From: Aquibium sp. A9E412
GTDB lineage: Bacteria; Pseudomonadota; Alphaproteobacteria; Rhizobiales; Rhizobiaceae
Assembly: GCF_030398335.1 (NCBI RefSeq)
Contig: NZ_JAOAOP010000016.1
Span: forward strand, 1 to 64,000
Reading direction: 5' to 3'
DNA: 64,000 nucleotides
Part shown: positions 7,573-16,703 of the stretch, piece by piece
Numbering within the stretch: position 1 is the first letter of the stretch
How the letters are laid out: each line of letters begins with the position of its first letter
Notes under the pieces: model-generated
What the model was told of the DNA's origin: nothing
Seen by the model: only the letters and a program-made list of their open reading frames with translations
Databases searched by the model: none
Translations under genes and position numbers: made by a program

Positions 7573-8575
7573 AGCGCTCCACCGTCTGCTCGATGGCGCC
7601 GAAGATCGAGTGGCCGGCGGCGTCCTTCATCTCGATGCGCACGGTGTCGCCGAAGCGCAGGAACGGCGTCGTCGGCCTGCCGTCGCGGATCGTCTCGATG
7701 GTGCGGATCTCGGCGATGCAGGAATAGCCGGCGCCGCCCTGGTCGACCGGCTTGCCCGGACCGCCGTCGAGCTTGTTCGACACCGTGCCCGAGCCGATGA
7801 TCGAGCCGGCAGCGAGCGGCCGCGTCTTCGCCGCATGCGCGACGAGGCGCGGAAAATCGAAGGTCATGTCGACACCGGCGTCGGCGCGGCCGAAGGGCCG
7901 GCCGTTGAGATCGACGGCAAGCGGCAGATGCACCTTGCCGCCGTCCCACGCCGCGCCGAGCTCGTCGGGCGTGACGGCGACCGGCGAGAAGGCCGACGAC
8001 GGCTTCGACTGGAAGAAGCCGAAGCCCTTGGCGAGCTCGGCCGGGATCAGCCCGCGCAGCGACACGTCGTTGACCAGCATGAAAAGCCGGATCGCCTCGC
8101 CGGCCGCCTCGAGGCTCGCGCCCATCGGCACGTCGTCGACGACGACGGCGACCTCGCCCTCGAGGTCGATGCCCCAGGCCTCGTCGGCGAGCCGGATGGG
8201 ATCGCGCGGCGCCAGGAAGGAGTCCGAGCCGCCCTGATACATCAAAGGATCGCTCCAGAAGCTCTCCGGCATCTCGGCGCCGCGCGCCTGGCGCACCAGC
8301 TCGACATGGTTGACGTAGGCCGAGCCGTCCGCCCACTGATAGGCGCGCGGCAGCGGCGACAGCGCGTCGTGCTCGTGGAAGCGCTCGGCCGGCACCGCGC
8401 CGTGCTCCAGGCTCTCGGCCAGCGCCTCCAGATGCGGCGCGATGCGGCGCCAGTCGTCGAGCGCGGCCTGCAGCGTCGGCGCCAGGAACGCGGCGTCGGT
8501 GCAGCGCGTCAGGTCGCGCGAGACGACGACCAGGCGGCCGTCGCGGGTGCCGTTCTTCAGCGTGGCCAGTTTCAA
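7556..8575 (-). CDS. fahA: Fumarylacetoacetate hydrolase family protein
   Basis: Probably cleaves fumarylacetoacetate to fumarate and acetoacetate, the last step of homogentisate degradation. The 339-residue protein has the FAH fold; metal-site residues are visible in IDLEGEVAVVVDD and NDVSLRG, with GSIIGSGTVSNK in the C-terminal half. The start is a TTG at 8575 (MKLATLKNGTRDGRL), supported by AGGAGG five bases upstream and by family-like N-terminal sequence. It is second in the operon, 126 bases behind hmgA, and overlaps the reductase gene by 17 bases. Other FAH-family substrates are possible, but hmgA next door makes this assignment likely. Confidence 0.92.
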   Translation of the reverse strand: MKLATLKNGTRDGRLVVVSRDLTRCTDAAFLAPTLQAALDDWRRIAPHLEALAESLEHGAVPAERFHEHDALSPLPRAYQWADGSAYVNHVELVRQARGAEMPESFWSDPLMYQGGSDSFLAPRDPIRLADEAWGIDLEGEVAVVVDDVPMGASLEAAGEAIRLFMLVNDVSLRGLIPAELAKGFGFFQSKPSSAFSPVAVTPDELGAAWDGGKVHLPLAVDLNGRPFGRADAGVDMTFDFPRLVAHAAKTRPLAAGSIIGSGTVSNKLDGGPGKPVDQGGAGYSCIAEIRTIETIRDGRPTTPFLRFGDTVRIEMKDAAGHSIFGAIEQTVERYERRD

Positions 8576-8677
8576 GCGGTCCTCCTGCCGTGTCGTTGCG
8601 TGCGGGCGGCCGGCCGCGGCGCCGGCATCGCCCGCTTCGCGACACTTAGCACCAACTCGGGCCCCTTGCGCCAGCCC

Positions 8678-8695
8678 GGCCGCCCGCGGGCGGCC
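8678..8695. terminator. Perfect 18-base palindrome after hmgA
   Basis: GGCCGCCCGCGGGCGGCC at 8678-8695 is fully self-complementary and starts six bases past the hmgA stop codon. It could act as a processing or partial termination hairpin that lowers expression of the genes after hmgA. No U tract follows, so a true intrinsic terminator is doubtful. Confidence 0.35.
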
Positions 8696-8701
8696 CGTCG
8701 G

Positions 8702-10015
8702 TCAGCTCCAGTCGCCCTCCGGCGTGCCGTCGAAGCGCTTCTTCAGCCCTGCCCAGCAGTCGATGTAGTCGTCCTGCAGCACCTCGGCCTCGGCGGCGAA
8801 GCGGGTGACGTGCTGGGGAAAGCGCGTCTCGAACATGAAGGCCATGGTGTCGTCGAGCTTCTGCGGGCCGAGATCGGCGGTCGAGGCCTTCTCGAAGCCG
8901 AAGGCGTCCGGCCCGTGCGGCAGCATCATGTTGTGCAGGCTCATGCCGCCGGGCACGAAGCCCTTCTCCTTGGCGTCGTACTGGCCTTTGATGAGGCCCA
9001 TGAACTCGCTCATGATGTTGCGGTGGTACCACGGCGGGCGGAAGGTGTGCTCGGCCACCATCCAGCGCGGCGGGAAGATGACGAAGTCGATGTTGGCGGT
9101 GCCCTCCTCGCCCGACGGCGCGGTCAGCACGGTGAAGATCGACGGGTCGGGGTGGTCGAACAGGATGGCGCCGACCGGCGAATAGGTCGACAGGTCGTAT
9201 TTGTAGGGCGCGTAGTTGCCGTGCCAGGCGACGACGTCGAGCGGCGAATGGCCGACCTCGGTGACGTAGAAGCGGCCGCACCACTTGACCGTCAGCCGGC
9301 ACGGCGTCTCCTTGTCCTCGTACCAGGCGACCGGCGTCTTGAAGTCGCGCGGGTTGGCCAGGCAGTTGGCGCCGATCGGGCCGCGGTCGGGCAGCGTGAA
9401 CTTGGCGCCGTAGTTCTCGCAGACATAGCCGCGCGCCGGGCCGTCCATCAGTTCGACCTTGAAGATCATGCCGCGCGGCACGATGCAGATCTCGCCGGGC
9501 TCCACCTCCATGACGCCCATCTCGGTGAAGACGCGCAGGCCGCCCTCCTGCGGCACGATCAGCAGCTCGCCGTCGGCGTTGAAGACATGGTCATCGACCA
9601 TCGAGACGTTGGCGACGTAGACATGCGCGGCCATGCCGGCCTGGCCGTTGACGTCGCCGGCCGTCGTCACGGTGCGCATGCCGGCGAGAAAATCCGTCTC
9701 CTCGTTGGGCATCGGCAGCGGATCCCAGCGCAGCTGGCCGATCGGCAGCTCGCTGTCGTCGAGGTTGGGCGCGCTCTTCCACGTCGCGTAGCGCACCGGC
9801 TTGAAGCGCGCCGTGTGGCGCACGCTCGGCCGGATGCGGTAGAGCCAGGAGCGCTCGTTGGTGCCGCGCGGCGCGGTGAAGGGCGAGCCGGAAAGCTGCT
9901 CGGCATAAAGCCCGTAGGCGCAGCGCTGCGGCGAGTTCTGCCCCTGCGGCAGGGCGCCGGGCAGCGTCTCGGTCTCGAAGTCGTTGCCGAAGCCCGGCAT
10001 GTAGGACAAGGCCAT
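8702..10015 (-). CDS. hmgA: Homogentisate 1,2-dioxygenase
   Basis: Ring-cleaving Fe(II) dioxygenase converting homogentisate to maleylacetoacetate. The 437-residue product matches the family length. It opens with [19 protein letters not shown] and has the conserved [14 protein letters not shown] iron-site segment, plus [12 protein letters not shown] near the C terminus. ATG 10015 is preceded by GGGAGACG; the longer frame to 10078 crosses the divergent promoter. It is first in an operon with fahA, a DHFR-like reductase, an MBL-fold protein and a small membrane protein, and divergent from a MarR regulator. Maleylacetoacetate isomerase, the next enzyme, is not in the window. Confidence 0.97.
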   Translation of the reverse strand: MALSYMPGFGNDFETETLPGALPQGQNSPQRCAYGLYAEQLSGSPFTAPRGTNERSWLYRIRPSVRHTARFKPVRYATWKSAPNLDDSELPIGQLRWDPLPMPNEETDFLAGMRTVTTAGDVNGQAGMAAHVYVANVSMVDDHVFNADGELLIVPQEGGLRVFTEMGVMEVEPGEICIVPRGMIFKVELMDGPARGYVCENYGAKFTLPDRGPIGANCLANPRDFKTPVAWYEDKETPCRLTVKWCGRFYVTEVGHSPLDVVAWHGNYAPYKYDLSTYSPVGAILFDHPDPSIFTVLTAPSGEEGTANIDFVIFPPRWMVAEHTFRPPWYHRNIMSEFMGLIKGQYDAKEKGFVPGGMSLHNMMLPHGPDAFGFEKASTADLGPQKLDDTMAFMFETRFPQHVTRFAAEAEVLQDDYIDCWAGLKKRFDGTPEGDWS

Positions 10016-10071
10016 GGCGCGTCTCCCTGTCTGGCCGGCCGTTTGACCGGAGGTGCGAATTCGTTGCATGC

Positions 10072-10090
10072 GTAACAATCGGATTTGTAA
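10072..10090. promoter_or_regulatory. Candidate MarR operator between hmgA and its regulator
   Basis: The 97-base divergent gap contains an AT-richer stretch, GTAACAATCGGATTTGTAA, an imperfect inverted repeat (ACAATC against GATTTGT) within direct GTAAC repeats. GTTGCATGCGTAAC overlaps it from 10063. Its position between divergent starts is where a MarR dimer would control both genes. The role is inferred. Confidence 0.45.
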
Positions 10091-10112
10091 CTATCAACCG
10101 AGCAGGCCCGCC

Positions 10113-10568
10113 ATGTCCGACAGCGATCTCGCGCTCGAAGCCTTCCTGCCCTACCGGCTGAACCGGCTGGCCGACGCCGTCAGCCGCGACTTCTCGCGGC
10201 TCTACCGCGAGCGGCACGGGCTGACGCGGCCGGCGTGGCGCACGCTCGCCACGCTCGGCCAGTACGGCTCGATGACGGCGACGGCAATCGGCGCCCACTC
10301 GGCGATGCACAAGACCAAGGTGAGCCGCGCGGTCGCCGCGCTGGAGCGGCGCGGCTGGCTGCGGCGCAAGGCCGACGCGGCCGACCGCCGGATCGAGCAC
10401 CTGGCGCTGACGCGCGCCGGCATGGCGGCCTATCGCGACCTGGTACCACTGGCGCACGGTTTCGAGGCCGGGCTGCTCGAGGCGCTCGCACCCGAGGAAC
10501 GCGCGGCCGTCCTCGCCGGCCTGGCGGCGCTCGAGCGCGCCACCTTGACGGGCCGGGCGGCACCCTGA
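10113..10568 (+). CDS. MarR family transcriptional regulator
   Basis: Winged-helix repressor-type protein of 151 residues, divergent from hmgA. The DNA-binding core is visible: RPAWRTLATLGQYGSMTATAIGAHSAMHKTKVSRAVAALERRGWLRRKADAADRRIEHLALT, with the typical D-x-R-D/R wing (ADAADRR). I chose ATG 10113 (MSDSDLALEAFLPYRLNRL); the frame opens at 10053, but the extra 20 residues cross the operator. By position it most likely represses the hmgA operon and responds to an aromatic intermediate. The ligand is unknown. Confidence 0.92.
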   Translation: MSDSDLALEAFLPYRLNRLADAVSRDFSRLYRERHGLTRPAWRTLATLGQYGSMTATAIGAHSAMHKTKVSRAVAALERRGWLRRKADAADRRIEHLALTRAGMAAYRDLVPLAHGFEAGLLEALAPEERAAVLAGLAALERATLTGRAAP

Positions 10569-10607
10569 CGTCGCGCGAAGCCCGCATCGCGCCTCTCGGC
10601 GCCACGG

Positions 10608-10760
10608 CCCGGCGGCGCGCAGCGTCATCAGCCCGGCCTCCGTCTCGACGCCCTCGGCGATGACCGTCAGGTCGAGCGCGCGGGCGATGCCGGCGACGCC
10701 GGCGCCGATCGCCTGGCTCGCCGGCCGCGTGTCGATGCCGCGCACCAGCTTCATGTCCGT
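10608..10760 (-). pseudogene. Remnant of an EAL-domain protein
   Basis: The minus strand encodes about 50 residues that match the C-terminal third of an EAL phosphodiesterase domain: TDMKLVRGID, then IARALDLTVIAEGVETEAG and LMTLRAAG. Both sides break off. Upstream the frame becomes unrelated within a few codons, and downstream the expected QGYxxxxP end is missing. It fills most of the 225-base gap between the MarR gene and tdh. It is best read as the debris of a deleted cyclic-di-GMP phosphodiesterase gene. Confidence 0.75.
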
Positions 10761-10793
10761 TGATCGGTCAGGGAAGGCTTCGCCTTGCTGCCG

Positions 10794-11831
10794 TCAGCGC
10801 CAGTCCATCACCACCTTGCCGGCGCGGCCGCCGCGCATCGCCTCGAAGCCGGCGGCGAAGTCGTCGGCGGCGATGCGGTGGGTGATCAGGCCCGACACGT
10901 CGAGCGGCCCCTGCACCAGGGCGATCATCTTGTACCAGGTCTCGAACATCTCGCGGCCGTAGATGCCCTTGAGATGCAGCATCTTGAAGATCACCTTGTT
11001 CCAGTCGATCTCGAAGCCGGTCGGCGCGATGCCGAGGATGGCGATGCGGCCGCCATTGTTCATCGCGTCGATCATGTCGCGGAAGGCGGCCGCCGCGCCC
11101 GACATCTCGAGCCCGACGTCGAAGCCCTCGGTCATGCCGATGCGCGCCATGACGTGGCCCAGCGTCTCGTGCGAGGCGTCGACGACATGCTGCACGCCGA
11201 GCCGTTGGGCGAGCGCCAGGCGGTCGGGGCTGATGTCGGTGATCACCACCTTGCGCGCGCCGACGCACTGGGCGACCAGCGCGCCCATGATGCCGATCGG
11301 GCCGGCGCCGGTGACCAGCACGTCCTCGCCGACCAGGTCGAAGGACAGCGCGGTGTGCACGGCGTTGCCGAGCGGGTCGAAGATCGCCGCGATCTCGTCG
11401 GGCACGTCGTCGGGGATCGGCACCACGTTGTGCTGCGGGATGGCGAGATACTCGGCGAACGCGCCCGGCCGGTTGACGCCGACGCCCAGCGTGTTGCGGC
11501 ACAGATGGCCGCGCCCGGCGCGGCAGTTGCGGCAGTGGCCGCACACGATGTGTCCCTCGCCGGAGACACGCTGGCCGACACGGTATTCGCTGACCGCGGC
11601 GCCGACGTCGGCCACCGTGCCGACGAACTCGTGGCCGGTGACGAGCGGCACCGGCACGGTGGCGGCCGCCCAGGCGTCCCAGTTCCAGATGTGCACGTCG
11701 GTGCCGCAGATCGCCGTCTTGCCGACGCGGACCAGCACATCGTTGGGGCCGATCTCGGGCACCGGCACGCGCTCCATCCACAGCCCGGGCTCTGCCTTCG
11801 CCTTCACCAGCGCCTTCATCATGTTGGACAT
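10794..11831 (-). CDS. tdh: L-threonine 3-dehydrogenase
   Basis: Zinc- and NAD-dependent oxidation of threonine to 2-amino-3-ketobutyrate. The 345-residue medium-chain dehydrogenase has the catalytic zinc site ([15 protein letters not shown]), the structural zinc cysteines [15 protein letters not shown], and a Rossmann motif [12 protein letters not shown]. The start MSNMMKAL at 11831 follows GGAGGA. It lies 41 bases downstream of kbl on the same strand, so the product passes directly to Kbl. Together they form the threonine-to-glycine pathway. Confidence 0.96.
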   Translation of the reverse strand: MSNMMKALVKAKAEPGLWMERVPVPEIGPNDVLVRVGKTAICGTDVHIWNWDAWAAATVPVPLVTGHEFVGTVADVGAAVSEYRVGQRVSGEGHIVCGHCRNCRAGRGHLCRNTLGVGVNRPGAFAEYLAIPQHNVVPIPDDVPDEIAAIFDPLGNAVHTALSFDLVGEDVLVTGAGPIGIMGALVAQCVGARKVVITDISPDRLALAQRLGVQHVVDASHETLGHVMARIGMTEGFDVGLEMSGAAAAFRDMIDAMNNGGRIAILGIAPTGFEIDWNKVIFKMLHLKGIYGREMFETWYKMIALVQGPLDVSGLITHRIAADDFAAGFEAMRGGRAGKVVMDWR

Positions 11832-11872
11832 CGGCGATCCTCCAGTGGGCCGCGGCGCGGCGCGCGCGCCGA

Positions 11873-13060
11873 TCAGGCGATCACGCCCAGCTCGCGGCCG
11901 ACCGTGGCGAAGGCCTCGACCGCGCGGTCGATGTCGGCGGTGCCGTGCGCGGCCGACATCTGCGTGCGGATGCGCGCCGCGCCCTTCGGCACCACCGGAT
12001 AGGAAAAGCCGATCACGTAGATGCCGTGCTCCATCAGCCGCGCTGCCATGCGCTCGGCCAGCGCCGCGTCGCCCAGCATCACCGGGATGATCGGATGGCC
12101 GTTGCCGGCGAGCGTGAAGCCGGCCGCCGTCATCTGCGCGCGGAAGCGCGCCGCGTTGTCGGCGAGCCGGGCGCGCAGCGCGCCGCCCTCCTCGAGCAGG
12201 TCGAAGACGGCGAGCGAGGTCGCGGCGATGACCGGTGCCAGCGTGTTGGAGAACAGATAGGGCCGGGAGCGCTGGCGCAGCCACTCGACCACCTGGCGCT
12301 TGCCGCTGGTGTAGCCGCCCGAGGCGCCGCCGAGCGCCTTGCCGAGCGTGCCGGTGACGATGTCGACGCGCCCCTCGACGCCGCACGCCTCCGGCGTGCC
12401 GCGGCCGTTGGCGCCGACGAAGCCGACGGCATGGCTGTCGTCGACCATCACCATGGCGTCGTGGCGCTCGGCGAGGTCGCAGATCGCCGCCAGGTCGGCC
12501 ATGGTGCCGTCCATGGAGAACACGCCGTCGGTGGCGATCAGCCGCACGCGCGCGTCGGCCGCCTCCTTCAGCCTGGCCTCGAGCTCGGCCATGTCGTTGT
12601 TGGCGTAACGGTAGCGCCGCGCCTTGGCGAGCCTGACCCCGTCGATGATCGAGGCGTGGTTGAGGGCGTCGGAGATCACCGCGTCCTGCTCGCCGAGCAG
12701 CGTCTCGAACAGGCCGGTGTTGGCGTCGAAGCAGGAGGAATAAAGGATCGTGTCCTCGAAGCCGAGAAAGCGCGAGATGCGCGCCTCGAGCGCCTTGTGC
12801 TCCTCCTGCGTGCCGCAGATGAAGCGCACCGAGGCCATGCCGTAGCCGTAGCGGTCGAGCGCGGCCTTGGCGGCGGCGACGAGGCGCGGATTGTCGGCCA
12901 GGCCGAGATAGTTGTTGGCGCAGAAGTTGAGCACCCGGCGCCCGCCGACCTCGATGGCGCCGCCCTGCGGCGAGGCGATGACCCGCTCGGTCTTGTAGAG
13001 GCCGGCCTGCCGCAATTCGGCAAGCTGGTCGTCGAGGCGGGACAGGAAGGTGTCGGACAT
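11873..13060 (-). CDS. kbl: Glycine C-acetyltransferase (2-amino-3-ketobutyrate CoA ligase)
   Basis: PLP enzyme splitting 2-amino-3-ketobutyrate with CoA into glycine and acetyl-CoA. The 395-residue protein is an alpha-oxoamine synthase: [13 protein letters not shown] near the N terminus, DDSHAVGF with the PLP-contacting His/Asp, and the Schiff-base lysine in [13 protein letters not shown] 13060 ([13 protein letters not shown]) is preferred to the upstream in-frame start at 13162, which adds a Pro/Arg-rich leader. It is the first gene of the kbl-tdh operon. Confidence 0.96.
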   Translation of the reverse strand: MSDTFLSRLDDQLAELRQAGLYKTERVIASPQGGAIEVGGRRVLNFCANNYLGLADNPRLVAAAKAALDRYGYGMASVRFICGTQEEHKALEARISRFLGFEDTILYSSCFDANTGLFETLLGEQDAVISDALNHASIIDGVRLAKARRYRYANNDMAELEARLKEAADARVRLIATDGVFSMDGTMADLAAICDLAERHDAMVMVDDSHAVGFVGANGRGTPEACGVEGRVDIVTGTLGKALGGASGGYTSGKRQVVEWLRQRSRPYLFSNTLAPVIAATSLAVFDLLEEGGALRARLADNAARFRAQMTAAGFTLAGNGHPIIPVMLGDAALAERMAARLMEHGIYVIGFSYPVVPKGAARIRTQMSAAHGTADIDRAVEAFATVGRELGVIA

Positions 13061-13190
13061 GGGCGGCGCTTTCGGACAAGGGGCGCGCGGCCGGCGGCGC
13101 GGGCCGCATCGTCCGGCTTGATAGCGAAGTTCGGCCGAAGCGGCAATCGCCCGCCCCGGCAAGGCCGCGGCCGGCCCGGCGGCCGGCGCG

Positions 13191-14285
13191 TCAGCGCTGG
13201 TAGCCCTTGCCGTAGTGGCGCTCGATGCGCGACTGGACGATCTCGAAGCAGATCGACAGGAACCAGTAGATGATCGCCGCGGCGATCAGCATCTCGAACA
13301 CCTTGAAGTCGCGCTTGCCGATGATCTGCGCGGTGCGGGTGAGCTCCCACACGCCCATCACCGAGACCAGCGAGGAATCCTTCAGCATGGCGATGAACTG
13401 GTTGCCGGTCGGCGGCACGATCAGCCGCATGGCCTGCGGAAAGACGATCTTGCGGAAGGTCAGCCGGTTCGACAGGCCGAGCGCGGCGGCCGCGTCGCGC
13501 TGGCCCTGCGGCACCCCGGCGATGCCGGCGCGGAAGATCTCCGCCAGATAGGCGCCGTAGCACAGCGACAGCGCCAGGATGCCGGAGGGCACCGCCTCGA
13601 GAGCGAATTGCGGGCCGAGCTGCGGCAGGCCGATATAGATCAGATAGACCTGCAGCAAGAGCGGCGTGCCGCGGAAGAAGGAGATGTAGAAGGTCGACAC
13701 CGCATAGGCCGGCCCGGAGGCCGACAGCCGGGCGAGCGCGGCGACCAGCGCCAGGCCGCAGGCGATCAGGATCGACAGCAGCGACACGTAGAGCGTCGTC
13801 ACCGCGCCGGTGGTGATCAGGAAGGCGATGTTGGTCTGGCCGTCGCGCGTCGTCTCGAACCACACGCCGAGGTCGCGGTTGAAGCTGTCGACGAAGGCGA
13901 TGAAGACGACCAGCAGCTCGAGCCAGACGAGCAGAACCTGGAAGCGGAAGGGCAGCGCCCTGAGCAGGAGCACGTTGAGCGCGACCGCGCCGGCGAGAAG
14001 CACGCCGGTCGCGATGTGGAGCGCCAGGCCGGCCTCGGCCTCGGGCCCCGCGCCGATCAGCGGCGCCAGCAGCGCGCCGACCCGCGTGTCGCCGAGCCCC
14101 AGCCAGGACAGAAAAACGGCGAGGCAGCCGAAAAAGACCACCTCGCCGCGCGAAGGACGAATGTCGGTGAGCCAGGTCCCGCTGACGGGACCCGGCGGCC
14201 GTTCCAGCGTGGTGTCGGAGGACGTCAAGCCGCCGGCACGCTGGATCCGCCGTGGCCGGGCGCACGCACCCGGCCGCGCGGACAT
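13191..14285 (-). CDS. Polar amino acid ABC transporter permease
   Basis: Inner-membrane permease of the HisMQ type. The C-terminal part (from [19 protein letters not shown]) carries the family EAA-like loop: [37 protein letters not shown]. The 364-residue product is longer than usual because about 130 residues before the permease domain hold three extra hydrophobic stretches ([50 protein letters not shown]). The ATG at 14285 lacks a clear ribosome site, and a TTG about 20 codons later is an alternative. It follows the binding-protein gene. No ATP-binding subunit is encoded nearby. Confidence 0.9.
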   Translation of the reverse strand: MSARPGACARPRRIQRAGGLTSSDTTLERPPGPVSGTWLTDIRPSRGEVVFFGCLAVFLSWLGLGDTRVGALLAPLIGAGPEAEAGLALHIATGVLLAGAVALNVLLLRALPFRFQVLLVWLELLVVFIAFVDSFNRDLGVWFETTRDGQTNIAFLITTGAVTTLYVSLLSILIACGLALVAALARLSASGPAYAVSTFYISFFRGTPLLLQVYLIYIGLPQLGPQFALEAVPSGILALSLCYGAYLAEIFRAGIAGVPQGQRDAAAALGLSNRLTFRKIVFPQAMRLIVPPTGNQFIAMLKDSSLVSVMGVWELTRTAQIIGKRDFKVFEMLIAAAIIYWFLSICFEIVQSRIERHYGKGYQR

Positions 14286-14353
14286 GGGAAGAGATCAACC
14301 CGATGGGTCATGACGGCGTCCCGAACCGTTGCACAGTCTGACGGCGTCGCCGG

Positions 14354-15181
14354 CTAGCGCACCGTGGTGAGATCGACCCCGTACCACTTCTGCGACAGCT
14401 CGGAGAGCGTGCCGTCGGCGTGCATCGCCTCGACGATCTCGGCGATCTTGGCGTCGAACTCCGGATCGCCCTTGTCGGTCGCCACGGCGAGCGGCTCGTA
14501 GAAGGCGGGCTCGCCCACGACGCGCAGCGGATAGCCGTTCTTGATCGCCTCCTGGATGGTCGGCAGGGCCGAGAACACCGCGTCGAGCCGCACGCCGTCG
14601 CCGAGCCTGAGGTCGTCGAAGGCGTTGGTGTCGGTCTCGTAGGTCTTGAGCTCGCCGGCCTCGACCTGGTACTCGAACTCCGGCACGCCCTGGGCGTCGA
14701 TCACCAGGTCCTTGTTGAGATAGGCGTCGTAGGTGCAGCCGCCGCAGGTGCCGATCACCTTGCCGTTGAGCTCCTCGAGCGAGGAGACGTCGGAGTCCTC
14801 GTGCACGGCGAAGGCGGCGGGCGTGTAGTAGTAGATCGCCGGGAAGTCGAGCACCTCGGCGCGCTTGGCCGTCGGCGTCATCGAGCCGACCGACATGTCC
14901 CAGCGGCCCGACCAGTTGCCGGCGGTGATGACCTCCCAGGACGGCGTGACGATCTCGAGCTCGACGCCCATGCGCTCGGCGATCGCCTTGCCGACGTCGA
15001 TGTCGAAGCCGTCCATCTCGTTGTTGTCGTTGAGGAACGACTGCGGCGGATACTCCGGGTCGCTCGACATGACGAGCTTGTTGTTCTCCATCACGCGGTC
15101 GAGCGTCTCGCCCGCCTGCGCCGCCGACAGGGCGAGCCCCGTCAGCGCGGCGGCGACCAGCGGCATTGCGAAATGTCTCAT
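14354..15181 (-). CDS. ABC transporter amino acid-binding protein
   Basis: Periplasmic type-3 solute-binding protein of 275 residues. A signal peptide (MRHFAMPLVAAALTGLALSAAQAG) is followed by the typical opening NNKLVMSSDPEYPPQSFLN and DGFDIDVGKAIAERMG. A CGGC pair in VIGTCGGCTYDAY could form a disulfide. ATG 15181 follows GGAGGAGACA. It lies upstream of the permease gene on the same strand, so the two form one transporter. The substrate is probably a polar amino acid. Position next to gcdH and kbl-tdh hints at amino acid catabolism but does not prove it. Confidence 0.93.
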   Translation of the reverse strand: MRHFAMPLVAAALTGLALSAAQAGETLDRVMENNKLVMSSDPEYPPQSFLNDNNEMDGFDIDVGKAIAERMGVELEIVTPSWEVITAGNWSGRWDMSVGSMTPTAKRAEVLDFPAIYYYTPAAFAVHEDSDVSSLEELNGKVIGTCGGCTYDAYLNKDLVIDAQGVPEFEYQVEAGELKTYETDTNAFDDLRLGDGVRLDAVFSALPTIQEAIKNGYPLRVVGEPAFYEPLAVATDKGDPEFDAKIAEIVEAMHADGTLSELSQKWYGVDLTTVR

Positions 15182-15220
15182 TGTCTCCTCCCTCTGATTG
15201 CGATCCCGCCGGCTAAGCGG

Positions 15221-16438
15221 TCACGAAAACGCCTGGATGCCCGTCTGCGCGCGCCCCAGGATCAGGGCATGCACGTCGTGCGCGCCCTCATACGTGTTGA
15301 CGGTCTCCAGATTCTGCGCATGCCGCATGACATGGTACTCGATCTGGATGCCGTTGCCGCCATGCATATCACGGGCCTGGCGGGCGATGTCGAGCGCCTT
15401 GCCGCAATTGTTGCGCTTGACGATCGAGATCATCTCCGGCGTCACCTTGTGCTCGTCGAACAGCCGGCCGACGCGCAGGCTGGCCTGCAGGCCGAGCGCG
15501 ATCTCCGTCTGCATGTCGGCGAGCTTCTTCTGGTAGAGCTGGGTGGCGGCCAGCGGCCGGGAAAACTGCTTGCGCTCCAGGCCGTACTGGCGGGCGCGGA
15601 ACCAGCAGTCCTCCGCCGCTCCCATCACGCCCCAGGAAATGCCGTAGCGGGCGCGGTTGAGGCAGCCGAACGGGCCCTTCAGCCCCTCGACATTGGGCAG
15701 CAGCGCCTCCTCGCCGACCTCGACGCCGTCCATCACGATCTCGCCGGTGACCGAGGCGCGCAGGCTGAGCTTGCCGCCGATCTTCGGCGCCGACAGCCCC
15801 TTCATGCCCTTCTCCAGCACGAAGCCGCGGATCTTGCCGTCATGCGCGTCGGACTTCGCCCACACCACGAACACGTCGGCGATCGGGCTGTTGGAGATCC
15901 ACATCTTGGCGCCCGACAGGCGGTAGCCGCCATCGGTCTTCTGCGCCCGGGTCTTCATGCCGCCGGGGTCGGAGCCGGCGTCCGGCTCGGTCAGGCCGAA
16001 GCAGCCGATCCATTCGCCGCTCGCCAGCTTGGGCAGATACTTCTTGCGCTGCTCCTCCGAGCCGTAGGCGTGGATCGGGTACATCACCAGCGAGGACTGC
16101 ACGCTCATCATCGAGCGGTAGCCCGAATCCACGCGCTCGACCTCGCGCGCCACCAGCCCATAGGAGACATAGCCGGCGCCGACGCCGCCATAGGCCTCGG
16201 GAATGGTGACGCCGAGCAGGCCGGCAGCCCCCATCTCGGCGAAGATCTCCGCGTCGACGGTCTCGTTCATGTAGGCGTCCTGGATGCGCGGCGCGAGCTT
16301 GTCGGCGGCGAAGCTCGCCGCCGCGTCGCGGATCATGCGCTCCTCCTCGTCGAGCTGCTCCTCGAGCAGGAAGGGATCGGACCACACGAAGCTGGCGGCG
16401 GAGGCGGCGGACTTGGGCTTGGGCTGTTCGATGTTCAT
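15221..16438 (-). CDS. gcdH: Glutaryl-CoA dehydrogenase
   Basis: FAD enzyme oxidatively decarboxylating glutaryl-CoA to crotonyl-CoA in lysine and tryptophan degradation. The 405-residue protein is an acyl-CoA dehydrogenase with the GCDH-type C terminus [20 protein letters not shown], whose Glu is the catalytic base, plus [17 protein letters not shown] and an [17 protein letters not shown] flavin/substrate segment. The [13 protein letters not shown] block distinguishes it from general acyl-CoA dehydrogenases. It lies behind an AT-rich 14-base palindrome that may be its operator. Confidence 0.94.
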   Translation of the reverse strand: MNIEQPKPKSAASAASFVWSDPFLLEEQLDEEERMIRDAAASFAADKLAPRIQDAYMNETVDAEIFAEMGAAGLLGVTIPEAYGGVGAGYVSYGLVAREVERVDSGYRSMMSVQSSLVMYPIHAYGSEEQRKKYLPKLASGEWIGCFGLTEPDAGSDPGGMKTRAQKTDGGYRLSGAKMWISNSPIADVFVVWAKSDAHDGKIRGFVLEKGMKGLSAPKIGGKLSLRASVTGEIVMDGVEVGEEALLPNVEGLKGPFGCLNRARYGISWGVMGAAEDCWFRARQYGLERKQFSRPLAATQLYQKKLADMQTEIALGLQASLRVGRLFDEHKVTPEMISIVKRNNCGKALDIARQARDMHGGNGIQIEYHVMRHAQNLETVNTYEGAHDVHALILGRAQTGIQAFS

Positions 16439-16460
16439 TCTCGGCTCGGTTCCCTGTGTC

Positions 16461-16474
16461 CTTTAAGCTTAAAG
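16461..16474. promoter_or_regulatory. AT-rich perfect palindrome upstream of gcdH
   Basis: CTTTAAGCTTAAAG is a perfect 14-base palindrome 22 bases upstream of the gcdH start, in a genome where such AT-rich stretches are rare. Position and symmetry suggest a repressor operator overlapping the gcdH promoter. No cognate regulator is adjacent. Confidence 0.45.
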
Positions 16475-16486
16475 CAAAATGGCGCC

Positions 16487-16619
16487 GGGGCGAAAGCCCC
16501 CTCTTGCGTACGCTGGCTGCGGGCGCGGCCGCGCTGCCGACACGCTATGCGACATTTGCACCTCCGTGCCAACCGAACGCTAACCAAACAGGGCGAATGC
16601 CGGCGGATTCGCCGCCCTG
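16487..16619. other. Intergenic hairpins between gcdH and the GGDEF-EAL gene
   Basis: The 265-base divergent gap holds GGGGC-GAAA-GCCCC at 16487-16500 (a five-pair stem with a GNRA-type loop) and a longer imperfect hairpin at 16589-16619, CAGGGCGAAT against ATTCGCCgCCCTG with one bulged base. They may be leader structures of the two divergent transcripts. I see no open frame with coding character here. Confidence 0.35.
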
Positions 16620-16703
16620 GCCCGACGCCTTTCGGCGCCGTTAACCGGCTTCTCGGCATGGTTGCGGCCGACTGCGCGCAAACGCCGGAGGCGACCTTCT
16701 TCG

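Noticed and set aside
7610-10075. An 821-codon open frame on the + strand opposite fahA and hmgA
   Set aside because: It is antisense to two well-supported enzymes, its composition is typical of a shadow frame, and no domain is recognisable.
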